DNA from: CAIQPV01 sp964480365
GTDB lineage: Bacteria > Pseudomonadota > Gammaproteobacteria > Burkholderiales > Gallionellaceae
Direction of reading: 5' to 3'
Assembly (NCBI GenBank): GCA_964480365.1
Contig: CAYZPM010000015.1
Coordinates: 1 to 64,000, forward strand
Length of the DNA: 64,000 nt
Translations under genes and position numbers: made by a program
In this document: piece after piece, positions 43,184 to 50,693 of the stretch
Numbering within the stretch: position 1 is the stretch's first letter
Layout of the letters: the number at the start of each line of letters is the position of its first letter
Notes under the pieces: generated by a model
What the model saw: the letters and a program-made list of their open reading frames with translations, nothing else
Databases searched by the model: none
Told to the model about the DNA's origin: nothing

Positions 43184-43284
43184 AGTTGGTAGTCGTTAGT
43201 TATTAGACGTAAGACGTAAGTTGATAGCTGTAATTCGGTGTCGTCCGCTGTGCGGGTTTAACTGCCAACTAACGACTACCAACT
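43184..43284. repeat. 18-bp inverted repeat in the gcvPA-gcvH gap
   Basis: AGTTGGTAGTCGTTAGTT (43184-43201) and its exact complement (43267-43284) enclose ~65 bases. The CGTTAGTTGG word recurs in the gcvH-gcvT gap, so both junctions carry the same repeat family. Confidence 0.8.
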
Positions 43285-43295
43285 AACGACTGTTT

Positions 43296-43685
43296 TTAGT
43301 GTGCTTCGCTGTCCACTACTGCTTGATACGCTGTAGCGTCCAGCAGTGCGGCGACATCTGCTGCGTTGTCCGGCTTCACTTTGAATATCCATGCGCCATA
43401 AGGATCGCTGTTGATCTTCTCCGGTGCGCCGTCCAACTCGCTGTTCGTGGCGACGACTTCACCGGACAAGGGTGCGTACACATCGGCAGCGGCCTTCACC
43501 GATTCCACCACGGCAACTTCTTCCTTCGCCTTGATCTTGCGACCAACGGCAGGCGCTTCTACGAACACCATGTCTCCCAGCAACTCCTGCGCGTGCTGAG
43601 TGATGCCCACGCTGACAGTGCCGTCAGCCTCGGTTTTGACCCATTCGTGGGAGGCGGTGTATTTCAGGTTGCTCGGGTTGCTCAT
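43296..43685 (-). CDS. gcvH: Glycine cleavage system H protein
   Basis: 129 residues. The lipoyl-attachment motif 'EEVAVVESVKAAADVYAPLSGEV' with the modified Lys is present, as is the N-terminal 'KYTASHEWVKTEADG'. GcvH shuttles the aminomethyl group among P, T and L proteins. It lies between gcvT and gcvPA. Good ribosome site (AGGAGA). Confidence 0.97.
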   Translation of the reverse strand: MSNPSNLKYTASHEWVKTEADGTVSVGITQHAQELLGDMVFVEAPAVGRKIKAKEEVAVVESVKAAADVYAPLSGEVVATNSELDGAPEKINSDPYGAWIFKVKPDNAADVAALLDATAYQAVVDSEAH

Positions 43686-43695
43686 TCAAATCTCC

Positions 43696-43785
43696 TAGTC
43701 ATTAGTCGTTAGTTGGTAGTCGTTAGTTGGTGTCGTCGCTGCGCGGTTATTAACTAACCGCTAACGACTAGAGACTAATAACTAC
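43696..43785. repeat. Repeat cluster in the gcvH-gcvT gap
   Basis: Two direct copies of GTCGTTAGTTGG-like words and an inverted CTAACGACTA near the gcvT end (gap ends at 43767, so it overlaps the last codons of gcvT). It belongs to the same family as the 18-bp inverted repeat at 43184-43284. Confidence 0.6.
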
Positions 43786-44934
43786 CTTACCATTGCGTGC
43801 GAATGGATACTTCACCACCTTTGCCGCCAGCATTTTATCGCGAATCGCCACTTGCACTGTGTCGCCGATTTGCACACCGTTCGGCACGCGTGCCAGAGCG
43901 ATGGATTTTTCCAGCGTGGGCGAGAAGCTGCCGCTGGTGATCTCGCCTGCGCCATGCGCGGTGCTTACCTGCTGATGCCCGCGCAGCACGCCGCGATCCA
44001 GCAATACCAAACCGACCAGCTTGCGCGTGGGCGGATTCGCCAGCAGCGCGGCTTTGCCGATGAAGTCGCGCTCACTCTTCAAGTCCACCGTCCAGGCCAT
44101 TCCTGCTTCCAGCGGGTTGATGGTTTCATCCATGTCCTGACCGTAGAGGTTCATACCCGCTTCCAGACGCAACGTATCGCGCGCGCCGAGGCCGATGGGT
44201 TTTACGCCCGCCTTGTTCAGTGCATACCAAAAGGCTTCCACCTTCTCTTTTGGCAGCATCACCTCGAAACCGTCCTCGCCGGTGTAGCCAGTGCGCGCCA
44301 CAAAATATTCGCCACAATCGGCGGCCTGAAAATTCTGCAAACCTTCGGTCGCGGCCTTGGTCTGGGGCAACACCTGCCACACCTTGGCGCGCGCATTCGG
44401 GCCCTGCACTGCGACCATCGCCAAATCGTCGCGCGAAGTGATGGTGAGCTGCCACCCCCTATCCAACTTTCCCCCAGAGGGAGAAAGAGCAATCGTCCCC
44501 TCTCCCTTCGGGGGAGGGTTAGGGAGGGGGTCTGCATGTTGCGCAGCCTGCTGTTTCATCCACGCAATGTCCTTGTCCGCCGTGCCCGCGTTGACCACGA
44601 TGCGGAACCACTGCTCAGTCATGAAATAAATGATGAGATCGTCGATCACGCCGCCGTCCGGGCGCAGCATGGCAGAATAAAGCGCCTTGCCGGGCAAAGT
44701 AATTTTGTCAGCGTTGTTCGCCAGCAGGTAACGCAGAAAAGTGCGCACACCGTCGCCCTTCGCATCCACCACGCGCATGTGGCACACGTCGAACATGCCG
44801 CAATCGTTACGTACCTGATGATGTTCGTCGATCTGCGAGCCGTAATTCACCGGCATGTCCCAGCCGCCGAAATCGACCATCTTCGCGCCCATGGCGCGGT
44901 GTGCAGCATTCAAAGGGGTCTGTTTTAACGTCAT
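43768..44934 (-). CDS. gcvT: Aminomethyltransferase (glycine cleavage T protein)
   Basis: 388 residues against ~360-365 usual. Folate-domain marks: 'HRAMGAKMVDFGGWDMPVNYGSQIDEHHQVRNDCGMFDVCHM', 'VAVQGPNAR' and 'GYTGEDGFEVMLP'. It transfers the methylene group to tetrahydrofolate. Odd: ~25 extra residues (44455-44529; 'PLPNPPPKGEGTIALSPSGG' and 'KLDRG') between 'QQAAQHAD' and 'WQLTITSRDD', encoded by palindromic repeat sequence. The frame and all core motifs are retained. First gene behind the glycine riboswitch. Confidence 0.95.
   Translation of the reverse strand: MTLKQTPLNAAHRAMGAKMVDFGGWDMPVNYGSQIDEHHQVRNDCGMFDVCHMRVVDAKGDGVRTFLRYLLANNADKITLPGKALYSAMLRPDGGVIDDLIIYFMTEQWFRIVVNAGTADKDIAWMKQQAAQHADPLPNPPPKGEGTIALSPSGGKLDRGWQLTITSRDDLAMVAVQGPNARAKVWQVLPQTKAATEGLQNFQAADCGEYFVARTGYTGEDGFEVMLPKEKVEAFWYALNKAGVKPIGLGARDTLRLEAGMNLYGQDMDETINPLEAGMAWTVDLKSERDFIGKAALLANPPTRKLVGLVLLDRGVLRGHQQVSTAHGAGEITSGSFSPTLEKSIALARVPNGVQIGDTVQVAIRDKMLAAKVVKYPFARNGKVVISL
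44455..44529. repeat. In-frame palindromic repeat insertion in gcvT
   Basis: About 75 bases (25 codons) with CCCCTCTCCCTTCGGGGGAG, a GGGAGGGGG tail and TTTCCCCCAGAGGGAGAAAG. It lies in a surface-loop position of the T protein and keeps the frame. Confidence 0.8.
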
Positions 44935-44952
44935 ATCTGCTTTCTAAAAATG

Positions 44953-44985
44953 AAAAAGGGCGCAGCACGAACTCGTGCTGCGCCC
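44953..44985 (-). terminator. Intrinsic terminator in the gcvT leader (riboswitch expression platform)
   Basis: A perfect 13-bp stem (GGGCGCAGCACGA / complement) with a tiny loop is followed by TTTTT on the minus strand, only ~20 bases before the gcvT ATG. It follows the second aptamer directly, so glycine binding probably controls read-through. Confidence 0.85.
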
Positions 44986-45218
44986 CATCTGTCCTTGGTA
45001 CCTGAGAGATTGCGGCAAATGCCGTGTGCCCCTTCGGTGGCTAAAATCCCCTCTCCCCATCCCTCTTCCGCACAGCGGGCGAGGGGGACAAAGACTCGCT
45101 ACGCGAGTTCAACGATCTTAGCGCTCTCCAGATTTGCCTGATCCAACGGTTCATTGAGCCTGAGCGGTTGCGGGTGTTGCGCCTTCGGCGGTGCTGGGTA
45201 GCACACTCTCCCATTGGT
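44986..45218 (-). promoter_or_regulatory. Tandem glycine riboswitch
   Basis: On the minus strand aptamer 1 (45218-45143) contains 'GCCGAAGGCGCAAC' and 'CCGCTCAGGCTCAATG'. Aptamer 2 (45134-44986) contains 'ACCGAAGGGGC' and 'AATCTCTCAGGTACCAAGGA', ending CAGAT, which pairs with ATCTG at its start. Both are signature cores of the gcvT-element class. It controls the gcvT-gcvH-gcvPA-tpx-gcvPB transcript. Aptamer 2 carries a ~65-base insertion (45049-45113) in its peripheral stem. Confidence 0.88.
45049..45113. repeat. Palindromic insertion in the second riboswitch aptamer
   Basis: It is flanked by a 9-bp helix in the RNA (GCTAAGATC with GATTTTAGC, + coordinates 45114-45122 and 45040-45048), so it extends an existing stem. 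Inside are CCCCTCTCCCC...GAGGGGG and the hairpin ACTCGC-TAC-GCGAGT. The core motifs are untouched. Confidence 0.75.
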
Positions 45219-45395
45219 CTGAACGGCAGGTGACACTATACCGAAGACGTGAATGCGCGGCAAGCTGGCCTGTGCGAGAGAAACGAAATATCCTGTTCTA
45301 AAGCTCGCAATTGGGATACAACTCAAAAAGTTGCACCCCATTATTGTACGCCGCATTATTAAAGTAACTTGCTTAATCAGCATGTTATATGTGCC

Positions 45396-45485
<90 letters not shown>

Positions 45486-45534
45486 GGGGCGGCGCATTTT
45501 ACCAGTTATGCGAAAAATCAGGCAGAATGTTTAC

Positions 45535-46920
45535 ATGGCTAATCCGGTACATCCCTATCTCATCTTGCTCGTGTGGCTGTGTACAGCCCTGCTCACCGCC
45601 TGCACGCCACCCGAGCCGACCATAAAACCATGGCGGGAAGAATTGACGGTTATTGTGGCGCAGGGCGAGAGCAGTGTGGACACGGAATTCGAGCAGCAAC
45701 TCATTGCCCTGTTCGCCAAGCAATTGCAGGTAAAGGTCAAACTTCTTCCCTTGCCGCTGGATCAAATTACGCCATCCCTGATGACAGGCAAGGCGCATAT
45801 TGCCGTTGCGGGATTACGCGGCAATGAGACGGGGGGATTGCGCTTTGCTTCCTCCTACCAGACCGTAAGCGAGCAGGCAGTGTGTAATGACCCGCCGCAG
45901 CGCATGACTGGGCTGGTAGGCAAAACCATCGCCGTAGTTGCCGGTTCGGCGCAGGAAGCGGCATTGCGCGAAGCGCAACAAAAGTTACCCGCGCTGCACT
46001 GGGAGGCGCGCCATCAACAAACTGTCACCAGTCTTCTGGCTGAAGTGTCCGCAGGAAAACTGGAATGCACCATCGCCAACGAGGAACAACTGGCGCTGGA
46101 GCGCAATTATTACCCCAAGCTGGATGCGGCATTCGACATAGCCACGCCTTCAAAACTGGCTTGGGCGTTCGCGCCGGATGGCGACGACGCGTTGTTTGCG
46201 GAAGCGCAAAAGTTTTTTGCTCTCATCAAACAGGATGGCACATTGCGCCGCCTGCTGGATCGCTTTTACGGACACAACGAGCGGCTTGAGCCTATAGATT
46301 CGGTCACCTTCATCACCAAGGCCCAAACCGATTTGCCGCATTTACGCCATCTGTTTGAGGAAGCAGGAGCAGTGACCGGAATAGACTGGCAATTGCTAGC
46401 GGCCATCGGCTACCATGAATCGCACTGGAACCCGCTCGCCACTTCGTTCACCAATGTTCGCGGCATCATGATGCTGACCGAGGATACAGCTGACCGCATG
46501 AACGTAACCGATCGTCTCGACCCACGCCAAAGCATCATGGCCGGAGCGCGCTACCTGCAACTGATGAAGGAACAACTACCCCCACACATCGCGGACGAAG
46601 AACGCACCTGGCTGGCGCTGGCAGCCTACAATCAGGGGATGGGACACTTGGAAGACGCACGCGTCCTGGCCGCACATAACGGACTCAACGCAGATAGCTG
46701 GATGGATGTAAAAAAAATGATGCCGTTGCTTTCACAGCCCGAGTATTTCGAACAGACCAAACACGGTTATGCAAGAGGCGGCGAGGCGGTCGTGCTGGTC
46801 GAAACAGTGCACCTGTATTACGACATGCTAAAACACATGGACTCGCACGAAATACCAGATCTCCCGGCGACGCCATTTCACCTGAAATTGCCCGGAGCGA
46901 TAAATTTCAGCTTGCCTTGA
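45535..46920 (+). CDS. mltF: Membrane-bound lytic murein transglycosylase F
   Basis: 461 residues from the ATG at 45535 (another at 45508); earlier in-frame starts lie inside tRNA-Ser and are rejected. The lipoprotein-type signal 'LILLVWLCTALLTAC' (lipobox LTAC) leads into a periplasmic ABC-substrate-binding-like domain (~35-265, 'LTVIVAQGESSVDTEFEQQ'). A C-terminal SLT domain follows, with catalytic Glu in 'IGYHESHWNPLA' and 'RGIMMLTEDTA'. It cleaves glycan strands at the outer membrane. Overlaps the 3' end of serS by 14 bases, convergent. Confidence 0.93.
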   Translation: MANPVHPYLILLVWLCTALLTACTPPEPTIKPWREELTVIVAQGESSVDTEFEQQLIALFAKQLQVKVKLLPLPLDQITPSLMTGKAHIAVAGLRGNETGGLRFASSYQTVSEQAVCNDPPQRMTGLVGKTIAVVAGSAQEAALREAQQKLPALHWEARHQQTVTSLLAEVSAGKLECTIANEEQLALERNYYPKLDAAFDIATPSKLAWAFAPDGDDALFAEAQKFFALIKQDGTLRRLLDRFYGHNERLEPIDSVTFITKAQTDLPHLRHLFEEAGAVTGIDWQLLAAIGYHESHWNPLATSFTNVRGIMMLTEDTADRMNVTDRLDPRQSIMAGARYLQLMKEQLPPHIADEERTWLALAAYNQGMGHLEDARVLAAHNGLNADSWMDVKKMMPLLSQPEYFEQTKHGYARGGEAVVLVETVHLYYDMLKHMDSHEIPDLPATPFHLKLPGAINFSLP

Positions 46921-48388
46921 TAACTTCCAATCCGCCCATATAGGAACGTAGCACTTCCGGCACCACCACGCTGCCGTCGGCCTGCTGGTAATTCTCTAAC
47001 ACTGCAACCAGCGTGCGTCCCACTGCCAGACCCGATCCATTAAGCGTATGCAGCAATTCCGTCTTGCCCTGCGCGTTGCGGAAACGCGCCTGCATGCGCC
47101 GCGCCTGGAAGGCTTCGAAATTGGAACAGGACGAAATTTCGCGGTAGGTATTCTGCGCGGGCAGCCACACCTCGATGTCGTAAGTCATCGCGGCGGAAAA
47201 GCCCATGTCGCCGGTACATAGTTTTACTACGCGATAGGGCAGGGCTAATTTTTTCAAGATGGTCTCGGCGTGACCGAGCAACTCTTCCAACCCTTCATAG
47301 GATTTTTCCGGGTGCACGATCTGCACCAACTCCACCTTGTCGAACTGGTGCTGGCGGATCATGCCGCGCGTATCGCGGCCATAGGAACCCGCCTCGGAAC
47401 GGAAGCACGGCGTGTGTGCCACGTACTTCAGCGGCAACTGTTCCAGCGGCACGATGGAGTCGCGCACCATGTTGGTCACGGGAACTTCGGCGGTGGGAAT
47501 TAGATAAAGCGGAATAAGACTTTTATAAACGCTATCTATTATTAGTGACGCCACATGGTCTTTATCTAATGCCCCAGACTCTATTTTTCGCTTATTCTCT
47601 TCTTTATCGCTAAAAGCATTTTCAATTTTTTCAAGAATATCATCACCCAACATCCGAAAACCCAAAATGCCCGTATGCACTACCTTGAATAAATCATCTT
47701 CAAACTTCGGCAACTGCCCTGTACCACGCATTGAAGCAGCATTCACCAGATAAGGCACATAGGTCTCGGTATAACCGTGCTGGTCGGTGTGCGTGTCCAG
47801 CATGAATTGCGCCAGCGCGCGGTGGAGCCGCGCCAATGGGCCTTTCAGCAGCGAGAAACGCGCGCCGGAAATCTTGGTGGCAGTTTCAAAATCCAGACCG
47901 CCCAGCCCTTCGCCGATGGCAACATGATCCTTAACTTCGAAAGCGAATTGCGGAATGCTGCCGACCTTGCGCACCTCAACGTTATCCGTCTCGGATTTTC
48001 CTGGCGGAACGCTCTCTTGCGGCAAGTTTGGAATCATGGACAAAAAAGTATCCATTTCTTGCAACACTTGCGGCAACTTCGATTCGAGCTGCTTCAACTC
48101 ATCGCCCATCGCACCGACTTCCGCCTTGTTTTGTTCTATCTGCTGATTATTGAAGTCAGCCTGATCAGACTCTTCGGTAGCGTTCAATCTGGCTATTTGA
48201 CCGGCCAACACTCCGATCTGCTTGCTCAGCGCATTGCGCTTGGCTTGCAGCTCCTGCGTTCGCGTCTGGATAGTTTTGCGTTGCGCTTCCAGTGTTTGAA
48301 ATTGCACCTTATCCAATTCAAAGCCGCGTGTCGCCAGCCGTGCCGCCACACCGTCCAAATCATTTCGTAATGCTTGAATATCTAACAT
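46907..48388 (-). CDS. serS: Seryl-tRNA synthetase with internal insertion
   Basis: 493 residues against ~425-430 usual. The N-terminal tRNA-binding coiled coil (~1-110) is normal. The class II catalytic core has 'LIPTAEVPVTNM', 'TPCFRSEAGSYGRDTRGMIRQHQF' (motif 2) and 'NGSGLAVGRTLVAVLENYQ' (motif 3). Odd: ~58 residues (~237-294, bases 47507-47680) between 'FEDDLFKV' and 'LYLIPTAEV', Lys/Ile/Asp-rich and AT-rich compared with the flanks ('SDKEENKRKIESGALDKDH'). Relatives have only a few residues here. Confidence 0.96.
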   Translation of the reverse strand: MLDIQALRNDLDGVAARLATRGFELDKVQFQTLEAQRKTIQTRTQELQAKRNALSKQIGVLAGQIARLNATEESDQADFNNQQIEQNKAEVGAMGDELKQLESKLPQVLQEMDTFLSMIPNLPQESVPPGKSETDNVEVRKVGSIPQFAFEVKDHVAIGEGLGGLDFETATKISGARFSLLKGPLARLHRALAQFMLDTHTDQHGYTETYVPYLVNAASMRGTGQLPKFEDDLFKVVHTGILGFRMLGDDILEKIENAFSDKEENKRKIESGALDKDHVASLIIDSVYKSLIPLYLIPTAEVPVTNMVRDSIVPLEQLPLKYVAHTPCFRSEAGSYGRDTRGMIRQHQFDKVELVQIVHPEKSYEGLEELLGHAETILKKLALPYRVVKLCTGDMGFSAAMTYDIEVWLPAQNTYREISSCSNFEAFQARRMQARFRNAQGKTELLHTLNGSGLAVGRTLVAVLENYQQADGSVVVPEVLRSYMGGLEVIKAS

Positions 48389-48404
48389 ATCTTCTCCGTT
48401 TTAC

Positions 48405-48448
48405 GTAGGGTGGGCTGTGCCCACCATGTCGGGCACAGCCCGACCTAC
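48405..48448. repeat. Dispersed palindrome at the 3' end of rarA
   Basis: GTAGGGTGGGCTGTGCCCAC and GTCGGGCACAGCCCGACCTAC form a hairpin of ~18 bp. Its end supplies the TAG stop of rarA, so the last residues (KKKNL) are next to repeat sequence. Common intergenic repeat type. Confidence 0.75.
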
Positions 48449-49824
48449 AAATTTTTCTTTTTTGCTGCCGCATCCAGCTCGCGCAAATGCGCCAGCTTCT
48501 CGGCAATCTTTGCTTCCAGCCCGCGCTCGGTCGGCTGGTAAAAACTCACTTCCGGCATGCCATCGGGAAAATAATTTTCACCCGCCGCATAACCATCCGC
48601 CTCGTTGTGCGCATAACGGTAATTTTTACCGTAATCGAGTTGCTTCATCAATTTGGTCGGGGCATTGCGCAAATGCAGCGGCACTTCGCGCGAGCCGTCC
48701 TGAACGACGAAGGCGCGGGCGGCATTATACGCGACATACCCGGCATTCGACTTGGGCGCACAAGCCAGATACAGCACGGCTTGCGCCAGCGCTAACTCGC
48801 CTTCGGGCGAACCCAGCCGTTCGTAAGTTTGCGCGGCATCATTAGTTAACTGGATCGCGCGCGGATCGGCCAGGCCAATATCTTCCCACGCCATGCGCAC
48901 GATGCGTCGCGCCATATAGCGCGGATCAACACCGCCGTCCAGCATGCGCACCAGCCAATACAATGCGGCATCGGGATTGGAGCCACGCACCGATTTATGC
49001 AGTGCGGAAATCTGGTCGTAGAACGCCTCGCCGCCCTTGTCGAAACGGCGCAGATTTTGAGCCAGCGTGTTATCGAGAAAGGTATTGTCTATTTTGCTCA
49101 CGCCAGCGGTTTGTGCTGCGTTTTGCAATTGCTCCAGCACATTGAGCAAACGGCGCGCATCGCCGTCGGCGTAACCGATGATGCGCTCACGCGCATCGTC
49201 ATCGAACACTAAAATACCCGTTCGGGCTGAGCTTGTCGAAGCCTGTCCTGAGTTCCTCTTATCCCCTTCGACAAGCTCAGGGCGAACGGAGGTTAGTGTT
49301 TGCTGCGCATGTTCGAATAAAGTACCCAACTCTTCCGCCGACAGTGCATGCAACACATACACCTGCGCGCGCGACAACAGGGCGTTGTTCACCTCAAACG
49401 ATGGATTCTCGGTGGTAGCTCCGATGAAAGTCACCAGCCCTTGTTCGACGAAAGGCAGAAAAGCATCCTGCTGCGATTTATTGAAACGGTGTACTTCGTC
49501 CACGAACAGGATGGTGTGACGTCCGCGCTGTTGCAGCACTTGCTGCGCCTGCGCGATGGCCTCGCGGATATCCTTCACTCCTGACAGCACCGCTGACAGC
49601 GGCACGAATTCGGAATCAAACGCCGACGCCATCAGCCGCGCCAGCGTGGTCTTTCCCACGCCGGGCGGCCCCCACAGGATCATCGAATGCAGCTTGCCGG
49701 ATTCGAACGCCAGCCGTAACGGCCTGCCCGGCCCTAATAAGTGTGACTGGCCGATGACCTCGTCGATATGCCGGGGACGCAGACGCTCGGCCAATGGCGC
49801 GGCGGGTGATGGGGAGTCGAACAT
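48445..49824 (-). CDS. rarA: Replication-associated recombination protein A (RarA/MgsA)
   Basis: 459 residues from the ATG at 49824. AAA+ core with Walker A 'GPPGVGKTTLARLMA', Walker B 'ILFVDEVHRFNKSQQDA' and sensor 'IGATTENPSFEVNNALLSR'. A C-terminal MgsA domain follows: 'HKSVRGSNPDAALYWLVRMLDGGVDP'. It acts at stalled forks. Odd: ~24 residues ('VRPELVEGDKRNSGQ' and 'ASTSSARTG') at 49218-49289 in the AAA+ lid, encoded by a palindromic repeat and in frame. The stop is supplied by another repeat. Confidence 0.95.
   Translation of the reverse strand: MFDSPSPAAPLAERLRPRHIDEVIGQSHLLGPGRPLRLAFESGKLHSMILWGPPGVGKTTLARLMASAFDSEFVPLSAVLSGVKDIREAIAQAQQVLQQRGRHTILFVDEVHRFNKSQQDAFLPFVEQGLVTFIGATTENPSFEVNNALLSRAQVYVLHALSAEELGTLFEHAQQTLTSVRPELVEGDKRNSGQASTSSARTGILVFDDDARERIIGYADGDARRLLNVLEQLQNAAQTAGVSKIDNTFLDNTLAQNLRRFDKGGEAFYDQISALHKSVRGSNPDAALYWLVRMLDGGVDPRYMARRIVRMAWEDIGLADPRAIQLTNDAAQTYERLGSPEGELALAQAVLYLACAPKSNAGYVAYNAARAFVVQDGSREVPLHLRNAPTKLMKQLDYGKNYRYAHNEADGYAAGENYFPDGMPEVSFYQPTERGLEAKIAEKLAHLRELDAAAKKKNL
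49218..49289. repeat. In-frame palindromic repeat insertion in rarA
   Basis: Ends CCGTTCGGGCTGAGCTTGTC and GACAAGCTCAGGGCGAACGG are inverted (one mismatch). This is the very widespread TTCGACAAGCTCAGG element, normally intergenic. 72 bases, so the frame is kept. Confidence 0.85.
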
Positions 49825-49844
49825 ATCACGCAAAACAACACCCA

Positions 49845-49966
49845 CCACAGAGACACCGAGACACAGAGGAAAAACAAGAGAGAAACGAACCTTCAGTCAA
49901 CAAAGGCTTTGCTGCTTGTTGAACTTTTCGGTTTGGTTTTCTCTGTGTCTCTGTGTCTCTGTGGTG
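49845..49966. repeat. 122-bp inverted-repeat element between rarA and lolA
   Basis: 26-bp ends of the form CACCACAGAGACACCGAGAC... and its complement with one mismatch, enclosing AT-rich sequence. Widespread 'ACAGAGACAC' repeat type, no coding capacity. It replaces any usual rarA-lolA junction. Confidence 0.8.
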
Positions 49967-49982
49967 AAGATTTTTCATCTGT

Positions 49983-50615
49983 TCATTCGCCCAGCACATC
50001 TGCGCCCTTAGGCGGCACAAATTTAAACAAGGTTGGCGACAACTGCGGATTGCGCTGCATGCTGGAAAAACGCAGTATAGTTTTGTGGCCGAAAGCATCG
50101 TGCAATTCCATGATGGACAGATTGGACTGCGCGTCGAACGCCATGAGAATTTCGGCAAAGCTGGTATCTGAATTACGCGGCGTGGCTTGCATCCAATCCA
50201 GACCCTCGCGGCTATCCATATTTTTCAATATAAAACCGCGCTCGATCTCGTTGTTGCCAGACAGTAATGCAGCCGGGCTGCTGCCCAGCGCGGCATCCAG
50301 CTTCTTCACCGTAACCTGATTGAGATCCGTATCGTATAGCCAGAATTTTTCGCCATCGCCTACGATCAGTTGTTCATAGGGTTTCTGGTAGGCCCAACGA
50401 AATTTTCCCGGACGCACGAATTGCATGTTGCCGGACGCGGCTTGAATCTTCTTGCCGCCTTTATCCAGGACGTCCTGCGTGAAATTCGCCTGCCCGGAAT
50501 GGGTGGAGGCGATAAAAGTTTTCAGCTTGTCTATGGCATCGGCATGGGCGGCAAGCGGTACAATAAAAATAAAAAACAGGATGAGTCTCGACACTTTGTA
50601 ATTAAAACATGACAT
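49983..50615 (-). CDS. lolA: Outer-membrane lipoprotein carrier protein LolA
   Basis: 210 residues. Signal peptide ends '...FIVPLAAHA'. The mature LolA fold has 'SGQANFTQDVLDKGGKKIQAASGNMQFVRPGKFRWAYQKPYEQLIVGDGEKFWLYDTDLNQVT' in order. It shuttles lipoproteins from LolCDE to LolB across the periplasm. rarA follows it in the same direction, a conserved neighbourhood, and ftsK lies farther upstream, separated here by an accessory cassette. Confidence 0.95.
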   Translation of the reverse strand: MSCFNYKVSRLILFFIFIVPLAAHADAIDKLKTFIASTHSGQANFTQDVLDKGGKKIQAASGNMQFVRPGKFRWAYQKPYEQLIVGDGEKFWLYDTDLNQVTVKKLDAALGSSPAALLSGNNEIERGFILKNMDSREGLDWMQATPRNSDTSFAEILMAFDAQSNLSIMELHDAFGHKTILRFSSMQRNPQLSPTLFKFVPPKGADVLGE

Positions 50616-50693
50616 TACCGCTCTCCGCCGTTAATCGTGAAAACCAGCTTAACATCTTATTAAAGGTTTGCGCATCAACTTGAACCACTATGC

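Noticed and set aside
43852..44928. Long plus-strand frame opposite gcvT (358 residues)
   Set aside because: Same reason: antisense shadow of a real gene with no independent start signal.
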